Source of the DNA: DASYSA01 sp036003885
GTDB lineage: Bacteria > Acidobacteriota > Blastocatellia > UBA7656
NCBI GenBank assembly: GCA_036003885.1
Contig: DASYSA010000015.1
Location: 1 to 15,629 of the forward strand
DNA: 15,629 bases
Direction: 5' to 3'
Made by a program: the position numbers and the translations under genes. The first letter of the stretch is position 1. Each line of letters starts with the position of its first letter. Shown in pieces: positions 7,810 to 14,052 of the stretch. The notes beneath the pieces were generated by a model, which saw nothing but the letters and a program-made list of their open reading frames with translations, did no database searches and was not told the origin of the DNA.

Positions 7810-7916
7810 TACTTGGCCTTTCAACTTTATTGGAGTTTGGATCTCGAAGCATAGACCAAACTCGCTTGCAGAGCCATCTGCTCGCGGCGACAAGCGGCGC
7901 CAGGTTGGCCTCCGAC

Positions 7917-9365
7917 TCAGATTTTGCGTGTCTTCCACTTCCCGCGGCGGAAAATCAGCATTCCGACAACCGCGATAGTCGACTCCGCAATGCAAATGGC
8001 CAGAAAGACTCCTCGAGCGCCCATCCCTAGCGGCAGCGCCAGCGTGTACGCGAGCGGAATCTGAAATAGCCAGTAGCAACCCAGGTTGATGAGTGTCGGC
8101 GTCGTAGTATCGCCGGCTCCATTGAACGACGCGACCATCACCATTCCATAAGCGTAGAACACGTACCCGTAGCTTATGTAACGCAGAGCGTCGATGCCGT
8201 AGGGCACAACGTCGGGATCGGTTGTGAAGATGTTGATCAGGGGCCGCGCAAACACAACAAACACTATCGTGACGAGTCCCAAAAAGACCATATTGCAGAA
8301 GCCGGTGACCCACACCGAGCGTTCCGCGCGCTCCGGTTTGCCCGCGCCAAGGTTCTGCCCCACAAGCGTCGCGGCGGCGTTGCTCATCCCCCACGACGGC
8401 AGTATGGCAAATATGATTATGCGAAGCGCTATGGTGTATCCGGCGAGGGCCGCTCCGCCGAAGATCGCGACTATTCGCACCAACCCGAGCCAGCTTGCGG
8501 TCGCGACAAGAAACTGGAGCATTCCGCCAATCGATACGCGAAGCAAGCGCAGCATCACTTGCGGGTCAAGCCTCACCTGGCGGCGTTCTATTTGCACACG
8601 GCCGCCGCCGCGCATCAGGACGTAGAGCTGAAAGCACACTCCCAGTCCCCGCCCAATCGTGGTCGCCACTGCGGACCCGGTTACTCCCAGCTTCGGGAAA
8701 GGTCCTACGCCAAAGATGAAGCAGGGGTCGAGCACGAGGTTGACGGCGTTCGCGACCCAAAGCGAACGCATCGCAATCGACGCGTCTCCAGCCCCCCGGA
8801 AGATGGCGTTGTTCAGGAAGAGGAGCATTATTACCATATTGCCGCCGAGTATGATCGTGCCATACCCTGTGCCAACTTCGATGATAGAAGGGCTCGCGTT
8901 CATCAGCCGCAACAACACAGGCATGTAGGTGATGGCCGCGATCGCAATTGGCAGCGAGAAGACAAACCCTATGATTATTGACTGCACGGCGGCCACGGCA
9001 GCTCCGGCCGGGTCCTTCTCGCCAATCCGACGAGCCACCATAGCGGTCGTCGCCATGCTCAGGCCCATCGCTACCGCGAATACCAGCGTGAGAAGCGATT
9101 CAGTCAGGCCCACTGCGGCGATTGAGTCCGTGCCCAGATGCGACACCCAGAAGACGTTTACGATGCCGAAAAGGGATTCCATCGACATCTCCAACACCAT
9201 CGGAATTGCCAGCAGCATTATGGCTCGGCCGATGCTGCCTTCGGTGAAGTCGTGCCGAGTGCCGACAACGGAATCGCGCAATGCGGTCCGCAAACGGGCA
9301 ATCCGGCCCATGCCGCTCCGGTCAGTGACTACGGCCGTCGACTCAATCTCTAACGGGTCGTTCAT
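7917..9365 (-). CDS. MATE family multidrug/Na+ antiporter (NorM-like)
   Basis: A 482-residue membrane protein with about 12 hydrophobic segments in two homologous halves after a roughly 40-residue cytosolic N-terminal tail. Each half carries the MATE loop motif GAGD (IFRGAGDASIAMR near 190 and FNGAGDTTTPT near 416). The first half also has LDPCFIFGVGP (212-222), typical of the family. ATG at 9365 with GGGAG only 4 nt away (9370-9374). MATE proteins export cationic drugs or metabolites using a Na+ or H+ gradient; the substrate cannot be told from sequence. First of five leftward genes, with a small hairpin just upstream of its ribosome binding site. Confidence 0.95.
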   Translation of the reverse strand: MNDPLEIESTAVVTDRSGMGRIARLRTALRDSVVGTRHDFTEGSIGRAIMLLAIPMVLEMSMESLFGIVNVFWVSHLGTDSIAAVGLTESLLTLVFAVAMGLSMATTAMVARRIGEKDPAGAAVAAVQSIIIGFVFSLPIAIAAITYMPVLLRLMNASPSIIEVGTGYGTIILGGNMVIMLLFLNNAIFRGAGDASIAMRSLWVANAVNLVLDPCFIFGVGPFPKLGVTGSAVATTIGRGLGVCFQLYVLMRGGGRVQIERRQVRLDPQVMLRLLRVSIGGMLQFLVATASWLGLVRIVAIFGGAALAGYTIALRIIIFAILPSWGMSNAAATLVGQNLGAGKPERAERSVWVTGFCNMVFLGLVTIVFVVFARPLINIFTTDPDVVPYGIDALRYISYGYVFYAYGMVMVASFNGAGDTTTPTLINLGCYWLFQIPLAYTLALPLGMGARGVFLAICIAESTIAVVGMLIFRRGKWKTRKI

Positions 9366-9375
9366 AGTGCTCCCG

Positions 9376-9400
9376 GCCAGGCGCTCCTTGATGCGCCGGC
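9376..9400 (-). promoter_or_regulatory. Small hairpin immediately upstream of the MATE ribosome binding site
   Basis: GCC-a-GGCGC (9376-9384) pairs with GCGCCGGC (9393-9400) around an 8-nt loop, giving 8 bp with one bulged base. On the transcript it would end 1-2 nt before the GGGAG ribosome binding site. It could influence translation. This is read by eye and a chance GC-rich hairpin is possible. Confidence 0.3.
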
Positions 9401-9505
9401 AAGTTTGTGCGATTGAGAATCGCTTCGCGATACTTCAGGGTAGGAAGCGATCAGGAGGTTAGAACGTTGAGGCGTGCACCTGTTTATCCTCGGGACGACA
9501 ACTCT

Positions 9506-9862
9506 TTATGCCCCTGCTCGTGCGGCTTTTGAAATCAGGAACTCCTTCTCGACCCAGCGCAGGATCCTCTGGGGATCATCTCGGCGTGGCCCACGGAGAT
9601 AGAGCGTATTCTGGGGATCAAAGTAGCGGCCTCGTCCCGCTTGAAGCTCGACTCCGGCCGGTTGGACCAGTATGCGCACCGACCGGGTTTCGCTGCCCGG
9701 GTTTGCATATTCGAGAAACGCAACGACCCCGGGACGCTTGTCGCTGGAAAGTCGCAGAATGCAGTGGTCGAGAGCATTGTCACCCTCAATCAGAGCGCAG
9801 GCAACTTTGCGGATTTCGAGTAGCCCCGATAATCGCCTAACATCCAGTCCGGCAGTTCCCAT
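9506..9862 (-). CDS. Small hypothetical protein
   Basis: A 118-residue product. I accept it because the ATG at 9862 is preceded by GAGGAA with a 5-6 nt gap and the composition looks protein-like (AFLEYANPGSETRSVRILVQ, then YFDPQNTLYLRGP, DDPQRILRWVEKEFLISKA). No signal peptide or membrane segment is seen, and I recognise no family. The start overlaps the end of a second leftward open frame (9837-10049) that contains RRSVRVLVSNNSIESIDLG, which resembles TRSVRILVQPAGVELQAG of this protein. The two may be tandem paralogues, the upstream one broken. Confidence 0.6.
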   Translation of the reverse strand: MGTAGLDVRRLSGLLEIRKVACALIEGDNALDHCILRLSSDKRPGVVAFLEYANPGSETRSVRILVQPAGVELQAGRGRYFDPQNTLYLRGPRRDDPQRILRWVEKEFLISKAARAGA

Positions 9863-10063
9863 AAGATTCCTCGTTGTCGGGACTGCAACAGAGGTTATCA
9901 GCCCCTAAGTCGATCGACTCGATCGAGTTATTGGATACAAGGACACGAACGGAGCGCCGGTGGATTCCTTTCGGACCGGGTCCGCCGACTGGTGGTAGTC
10001 CGATTGTGAGCTTTGCCGCCGCCTTCGAGGTGCTAGCGAAAACTATCGATCATTTCTCTTCAT
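9837..10063 (-). pseudogene. Possible decayed or frameshifted small gene
   Basis: AAGGAG at 10074-10079 is correctly placed before an ATG at 10063, but that frame stops after six codons (MKRNDR). In another frame, 70 codons are open from 10049 to the stop at 9837, with no ATG, GTG or TTG of their own; they read SIVFASTSKAAAKLTIGLPP and later RRSVRVLVSNNSIESIDLGA. A single -1 shift at about 10049 would join start and body into a roughly 75-residue protein. Either the gene is broken by an indel, or the sequence has an error there. The call is tentative because the frame is short. Confidence 0.3.
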
Positions 10064-10328
10064 TTCCTGCCCTCTCCTTCCGCGGAACAGAAGACCGATG
10101 GACCTGATTGTCGTCCTTCAGCAGCTCCTCGATACAGCGGTCGATCTGGTTATAGAATTAAAGCGATGTTCGAGCTAACAGGCAAGCCTGAGATGTGGTC
10201 GGCGGGCAGGGATCAGATGATGGGGCGCAGTCAACCGGGGTACAGCAATGAATTGATCAAGCTGCACCCGCGGCCTGCTAACAGCTGGCGCTCGATTCTG
10301 AGGATGGCTTTAGGCAGCAACACGCGGC
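10064..10328. other. Non-coding stretch, no convincing gene
   Basis: Apart from the putative ribosome binding site at 10074-10079 nothing is clear here. A 65-codon rightward frame at 10166-10363 has no ribosome binding site and an unlikely composition rich in Arg, Ser and Met. I do not call it. Confidence 0.5.
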
Positions 10329-10360
10329 GAAGGATCGCCGACAAAACTCGGCGACCCTTC
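10329..10360. terminator. Strong stem-loop downstream of the exported lipocalin-like gene
   Basis: GAAGG-a-TCGCCGA pairs with TCGGCGA-c-CCTTC: 12 bp with one A/C mismatch around a 6-nt CAAAAC loop (10342-10347). It lies 24-55 bp beyond the stop of the leftward gene at 10384, a good place for its transcription end. No U-tract follows on either strand, so it may be a factor-assisted terminator or a 3'-end stabiliser. Confidence 0.45.
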
Positions 10361-10383
10361 TAACCGTATCTCTCAACCGCGCC

Positions 10384-10905
10384 TTACTTCTTATTGAAAG
10401 TAAGCTTGGACTCGCGCTTACCCTGCGGAGTCTCAGTGCTGTTGTGAGCCTTGAGCACCTTGCCGCCTTCGGCTAACTCCAGATGCTCTATGGTCGTGAC
10501 TGTAATGTCCTGACCCTGCACGCTCATGTTGCGCACCCTGCTCAATTCGAGGATCTTTCCATCCCCCTGCCACTTCGCCTTGAGCGCCACTTTTTGCATC
10601 GCGCCCTGGCGCCCCGGAATCTCACCCGTTGTCTCGCTGCCATCCAACTTGTAGGTAAGCGTCTGAGCCGGTCTTTCCTGACCGCCCACCACTGTCTTGC
10701 TTTCGATCGTGATGGTGTCCTTACCCTGAGTGACCTTCCAGGTTATGCTGTCAGGCGTTCCCTGCTGGCCGCCGCCGCCCGCCATTTCGCTCTTACTCTT
10801 GTCCAGTTCCCAGGTACCCGAGAAATCAGCAGGCGCGGCGCTCATTGCACTTGCTATGAGCGCTGCGACGCACAAAGACAGACAGATCATTAAAAGCCTC
10901 TTCAT
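10384..10905 (-). CDS. Exported lipocalin-like hypothetical protein
   Basis: A 173-residue product. The ATG at 10905 has GAGGAG about 10 nt upstream and begins a textbook Sec signal (MKRLLMICLSLCVAALIAS, cleavage probably after SAAPA near residue 26). The mature part starts DFSGTWELDKSKSE, the entry motif of many small acidobacterial secreted proteins with a lipocalin-like beta-barrel. Alternating strands follow (ITWKVTQGKDTITIESKT, TLTYKLDGSETTGEI, KILELSRVRNMSVQGQ, ITVTTIEHLELAEGG). The frame stays open for 92 codons upstream of the ATG, but that part lacks a start context and would bury the signal peptide. Function unknown; ligand binding is only a guess from the fold. Confidence 0.85.
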   Translation of the reverse strand: MKRLLMICLSLCVAALIASAMSAAPADFSGTWELDKSKSEMAGGGGQQGTPDSITWKVTQGKDTITIESKTVVGGQERPAQTLTYKLDGSETTGEIPGRQGAMQKVALKAKWQGDGKILELSRVRNMSVQGQDITVTTIEHLELAEGGKVLKAHNSTETPQGKRESKLTFNKK

Positions 10906-11211
10906 AGTTATTCTGCTCCTCTTAAAACTTTGAGAAATTGATAGAACACCCTCAGCGAGACGCCCACCGTCGCGCGTGGACGAGCTCACTGAGGCAAGAA
11001 CGCGGCCCGCGCCATCCCGGTTACAAGAATTGCGCCCAATCTGGCGTCCGGGAACCACGAACGGCCCATGCAGGGGTCCATCTCGCACACCGAAATCGGC
11101 TCTCGGAGCCTGTTTCAGGGAAGCGAGAGGCGCATGCTGTCGATCTTTACGCGGTTCGGAGCGAGGTTCAAATTTCTGCAAAAAAACTTTCCGATGATGG
11201 TCACTTTTTGA
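10906..11211. other. Long leader/intergenic region with no gene
   Basis: Divergent region between the leftward exported-protein gene and the rightward promoter at 11212. Frames longer than 60 codons exist on both strands, but none has a ribosome binding site and all are rich in Arg, His and Pro, as expected of chance frames in GC-rich DNA. A leftward promoter for the 10905 gene should lie here, but I see no convincing -10/-35 pair. Confidence 0.5.
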
Positions 11212-11239
11212 TTGACAAAGAATCCTCCTGTGCTAATAT
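11212..11239 (+). promoter_or_regulatory. Near-consensus sigma70 promoter
   Basis: TTGACA (11212-11217, perfect -35) and TAATAT (11234-11239, 4/6 match to TATAAT by position) are separated by 16 nt, preceded by an AT-rich stretch (A-run near 11180 and T-run near 11205). Transcription would start about 11246. This is the best promoter in the window. What follows is not a coding sequence but a highly structured region, which supports a non-coding transcript or a long regulatory leader for the gntR gene at 11719. Confidence 0.75.
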
Positions 11240-11245
11240 AGCGCC

Positions 11246-11494
11246 CGCTCGGTTGGCAACAATCGGGTGCGGTCCCGAGAGGTTCGAGTTGAAGTCTTCC
11301 TTTCTTACGCGTGAGTCTGGTACCTCGCAAGAGGAACCAACGAACGGGTGAAGCTTGAGTGTGATGGTTGGAGCTCGAAAGGGCTCCAGGCGCCGGAGTC
11401 CTAGGGTTTCGGCGGGCAGAGTCCGCAAGGATTTTGTGACGCACAAAAGGCTAGGGAGATGGAGACGAAGAGTCACTCGGGACCGATTCTTTTT
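11246..11494 (+). ncRNA. Structured RNA: small RNA or riboswitch-like leader
   Basis: It begins at the predicted start of the promoter at 11212. Hairpins read by eye: H1 11246-11269 (10 bp, loop GCAA 11256-11259); H3 11319-11338 (GGT-a-CCTC/GAGG-a-ACC, loop GCAA); H5 11370-11387 (7 bp, loop GAAA); H6 11417-11436 (8 bp including two G-U, loop GCAA). All four have GNRA tetraloops. The ends join by a perfect 10-bp helix, 11270-11279 with 11476-11485, followed at once by ATTCTTTTTCTC, a U-rich tail. Extra pairing: CGCCG 11391-11395 with 11410-11414, and CCTAG 11400-11404 with 11451-11455. Hairpin 11432-11448 (7 bp) competes with H6. It does not match 6S, SRP, tmRNA or RNase P signatures I know. 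CTAGGGTTTCG, then GTCCGCAAG, then AAAAGGCTAGGGAGA recall the ykkC riboswitch order, a weak resemblance. Confidence 0.65.
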
Positions 11495-11509
11495 CTCACG
11501 CCCACCAAA

Positions 11510-11715
11510 AGTTTTCAGTTTTGAGTTTTCAGTGACGCCTACTGAAAACTGAATCAGGATTCTACCGTTCTCTACTGCCTACCGCCCACTGAAAGCTTAG
11601 AACTGAAAACTGAAAACTGACTGATGTTCTGCCTTGCGTACCGCCTACTGCCTACCGCAAACTGAAAACTGAAACTGAAAACTGAAAACTGGGAACTGAA
11701 AACTGAAAACTGACT
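11510..11715. repeat. Heptamer repeat field, locus 4 (units CTGAAAA and CTGCCTA)
   Basis: About 200 bp made largely of 7-nt units. The left arm (11510-11533, AGTTTTCAG type) is the reverse complement of the right-hand CTGAAAA units. The right part runs CCGCCTA, CTGCCTA, CCGCAAA, CTGAAAA, CTGAAA, then CTGAAAA repeated, to CTGACTA at about 11715. A second unit family (CTGCCTA/CCGCCTA) is interleaved near 11574-11587 and 11641-11658. The array ends 3 bp before the GTG start of the gntR gene, leaving no room for a normal ribosome binding site. It starts just after the U-rich tail of the structured RNA. Confidence 0.88.
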
Positions 11716-11718
11716 AAC

Positions 11719-12681
11719 GTGCAATTCCTCCTGGACAAGAAGCAACGGACCCCGTTGTTCGAGCAGGCCCGCGAGCAGTTGCTCACGGCGCTACACACGG
11801 GCAAGCTTCGCCCTGGTGACCGCCTGCCGAGCGTGCGGCAGGTAGCCCATCGAAACACCATCAATCTGAAGACCGCCTTCTCGATCTATCAGCGGCTCAG
11901 GGATGAGGGCTACGTTGCGCTGAGGACCGGTTCAGGGGCTTACGTATCGGAGATGGAGCTAACCGACCTGGACCAGGCGTATTGCCTCTCGATCTTCCAG
12001 TTGATCAAATCGAACCTCTCGCAGGCCAGTCAACTGAAGCTCGACCCGACTCTGTACACTCAACTGGTGAAGAGTTTCGTCGACAGGTCCGCGATAAAGT
12101 CAAAGCAGGTTGCGGTGATCGAATGCAACGAGGAACAGGTCCGTCTCTTCGCCGGAGAGATCTCGAGCCGACTAGGAGTGCGCGCTATCCCGCTGCTGTT
12201 GACTCAGATCGAGAGTGACGGCCCGCGACCTTCGAGGTTGCTTGAAGGAGTAGACTATTTTGTGACAACCGACTATCACTTCAGACAGGTCGAGAGCCTC
12301 CTGGGCTCTTATGGGAAGAAGATACTCCAACTCCGGCTGGATCCTGATTTCGTGCCTCAGCTGGTTGGGGCAGCCAGTCGAGGACGCGTTTTGATGATCG
12401 TGTCGAACACCAGCTTCTTCCCGGCCTTTCGTCGGCATCTGATAAGCCTCGGAACTCCTGCTGCTCTGCTCGAACGCATTTACTCGGTCGACGACAAAGA
12501 CCTGGCCGGTGTGCAGACCGCTCTCATCAACGCGCGGTACGTCTACATATCACCCATTTGCGATCCCGCCCTGATCGACCTCATTCCCAGAAAAGCTTCG
12601 CAACTCAAGATAGATAACATGCTGTCGATCGAGTCGATCGAGACGCTCGAAGCGGTAATGCTGTTTCACACGCAGCAATAG
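11719..12681 (+). CDS. GntR-family transcriptional regulator
   Basis: A 320-residue product starting with GTG. Residues 12-77 are a GntR winged helix-turn-helix: PLFEQAREQLLTALHTGKL, then RPGDRLPSVRQVA, a recognition helix INLKTAFSIYQRL, and the wing EGYVALRTGSGAYVS. The remaining about 240 residues (QVAVIECNEEQVRLFAGEI, DYFVTTDYHFRQVESLLG, VLMIVSNTSFFPAFRRHL) look like an alpha/beta ligand-sensing domain of periplasmic-binding-protein type. It lacks the aminotransferase domain of MocR proteins. No Shine-Dalgarno is visible: the 30 nt upstream are repeat units and an in-frame TGA at 11704 bars a longer start. It is probably expressed from the promoter at 11212 through the structured RNA. The DAO-family oxidase 199 bp downstream is a plausible target; self-regulation is also common in the family. 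Confidence 0.88.
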   Translation: MQFLLDKKQRTPLFEQAREQLLTALHTGKLRPGDRLPSVRQVAHRNTINLKTAFSIYQRLRDEGYVALRTGSGAYVSEMELTDLDQAYCLSIFQLIKSNLSQASQLKLDPTLYTQLVKSFVDRSAIKSKQVAVIECNEEQVRLFAGEISSRLGVRAIPLLLTQIESDGPRPSRLLEGVDYFVTTDYHFRQVESLLGSYGKKILQLRLDPDFVPQLVGAASRGRVLMIVSNTSFFPAFRRHLISLGTPAALLERIYSVDDKDLAGVQTALINARYVYISPICDPALIDLIPRKASQLKIDNMLSIESIETLEAVMLFHTQQ

Positions 12682-12864
12682 GTGTCAGGTGTCAGGTGCC
12701 AGGTGCCAGGGAATAGGTGGCAGGGTCAGTTGGGGCAGGTCCCAAAGATCCGAGTCCACCGTGACACTGTCCGTGGCGCCTGGCACCCCTTGCCCCGGCA
12801 CCTGGCACCTCATACCTGGCCCTCGCAACTGACACCTGACACCTCGCACCTGACACCTGACACC
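12681..12864. repeat. Palindromic heptamer repeat, locus 5 (unit GGTGTCA)
   Basis: GGTGTCA twice and GGTGCCA twice fill 12681-12708. The reverse array (TGACACC, TCGCACC) fills 12830-12864. Bases 12681-12699 and 12846-12864 form a perfect 19-bp inverted repeat. Inside it, 12695-12707 pairs perfectly with 12797-12809 (13 bp). The first G of the first unit is the last base of the gntR stop codon, and the last unit ends 15 bp before the GTG start of the oxidase gene, so the repeat fills the whole gap. Confidence 0.92.
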
Positions 12865-12879
12865 TGTAAGCTGTCTGAT

Positions 12880-14046
12880 GTGAAGAGGACCGCAGACGTA
12901 GTAATAATCGGAGGCGGATGCATGGGAGCCAGCGTCGCTTATCATCTCACCAGGCGAGGCATACCCGACGTCGTCATCGTCGAGCGCGAGTCGCTCCTCG
13001 GAATGGGATCGACCGGCCGCAACGCCGGCGGAGTCCGCCACCAGTTCTCAAGCGAAGCGAATGTGAAACTCTCGATCGAGTCTATCCGCTTGTTGGAACG
13101 CTTCAATGACGAGGTGGGGGCCGAGATCGACTTTCATCAGGACGGTTATCTCTTCCTGCTGGCAACTCAGGAGTCCGTGACTTCGTTTCAAGCCGCCATC
13201 GAAATGCAGCAACGGCTCGGCGTCGAGGTTGATCTGCTCAGTCCCGCAGAGGCGCGAAGGCTCGCGCCAGGCCTCGAAGTCGATGGAATTCTCGCGGCTT
13301 CATTTTGCGGGCGAGATGGAATCGCCGATCCTAACGGAGTAACGATGGGATTCGCGAGCGCAGCCCAGAGGGCCGGCGCTGAAATCTATCGCGAAACCGA
13401 AGTGACCGGTGTTCAGCGAACGGCCGGCCGAATCACCGCCATTGAAACTACCCGGGGTCTTATCTCAACTCCGAATGTGGTGAACGCGGCCGGGCCCTAT
13501 GCCCGGCGGATCGGGCAGATGGTCGGCCTCGACATCCCGGTATCACCGCTGCGACGGCACATATTCATAACCGAGCCGATGGCTGGAGCGCTGGGCACCG
13601 CGGCTCCCTCTACCCGCATTATGGTCATCGACTTCGAGACGACCTTCTATTTTCACAGGGAAGGCGCTGGAGTTCTGTTTGGGATGGGCGACCTGGATGA
13701 ACAACCGGGCTTCGACACGACGGTGAGTTGGGACTTTCTCGAACAGGTGACTCGTGTAGCCGTGCGGAGGCTTCCCGCCCTGGGTGACGCTGGAATCGCG
13801 CATGCCTGGGCGGGCTTATACGAAATGTCTCCCGACGGAATGCCGATCATCGGACCGGCTCGCGAGGTCGAGGGCTTCTTTATGATCAACGGCTTCAGCG
13901 GACACGGCTTTCAACACTCTCCGGCAGCGGGCCGATTGCTGGCGGATATTATTGCGGCGCGACGGATACCGGAGAGCGAGGCGGCGCCGTTCTCATTCGA
14001 ACGCTTCGCAGCCGGCGCGTCGCCGCGTGAGTTCGCAGTAGTCTAG
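12880..14046 (+). CDS. DAO-family FAD-dependent oxidoreductase (sarcosine oxidase beta/glycine oxidase-like)
   Basis: A 388-residue flavoenzyme. The frame is open further upstream, but that part is translated repeat, so I place the start at GTG 12880, giving VKRTADVVIIGGGCMG with the FAD Rossmann motif at residues 11-16. Glu35 ends the next strand (VIVERES). STGRNAGGVRHQF (44-56) is the flavin-contact signature of SoxB/sarcosine oxidase beta-type proteins. VVNAAGPYARRI in the middle and GFSGHGFQHSPAAGRLLADII near the C-terminus complete the DAO pattern. Such enzymes oxidise secondary or alpha-amino acids (sarcosine, proline, glycine) to imines, passing electrons to O2 or a quinone. No alpha, gamma or delta sarcosine-oxidase subunit is present, so it should be monomeric-type; substrate unknown. 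No clear ribosome binding site. It ends 6 bp before the convergent PAP2 gene. Confidence 0.9.
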   Translation: MKRTADVVIIGGGCMGASVAYHLTRRGIPDVVIVERESLLGMGSTGRNAGGVRHQFSSEANVKLSIESIRLLERFNDEVGAEIDFHQDGYLFLLATQESVTSFQAAIEMQQRLGVEVDLLSPAEARRLAPGLEVDGILAASFCGRDGIADPNGVTMGFASAAQRAGAEIYRETEVTGVQRTAGRITAIETTRGLISTPNVVNAAGPYARRIGQMVGLDIPVSPLRRHIFITEPMAGALGTAAPSTRIMVIDFETTFYFHREGAGVLFGMGDLDEQPGFDTTVSWDFLEQVTRVAVRRLPALGDAGIAHAWAGLYEMSPDGMPIIGPAREVEGFFMINGFSGHGFQHSPAAGRLLADIIAARRIPESEAAPFSFERFAAGASPREFAVV

Positions 14047-14052
14047 CAGGGA

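Noticed and set aside
10906..11181. 92-residue extension of the exported lipocalin-like protein
   Set aside because: It would bury the clear signal peptide that starts at 10905, where a ribosome binding site is present.
11246..11494. c-di-AMP (ydaO) riboswitch
   Set aside because: GAGGAACCAACGAACGGGTG resembles one ydaO block, but the conserved GTCAGCTAAC-type segment and pairing of the block's flanks are absent.
9908..12650. Shared TCGATCGA-rich palindromes near 9910 and 12627
   Set aside because: The 12627 copy lies inside coding sequence for SIESIE, and the core is a simple self-complementary octamer that is expected by chance; no third ordered copy suggests an operator.
11510..12864. 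Possible CRISPR array in the repeat-rich region
   Set aside because: Units are 7 nt and mostly contiguous, with no 25-40 nt repeats separated by equal unique spacers, and no cas genes are in the window.
12682..12879. N-terminal extension of the DAO oxidase through the repeat
   Set aside because: The frame is open, but its residues are translated heptamer repeat with no protein character. The FAD motif begins right after GTG 12880.
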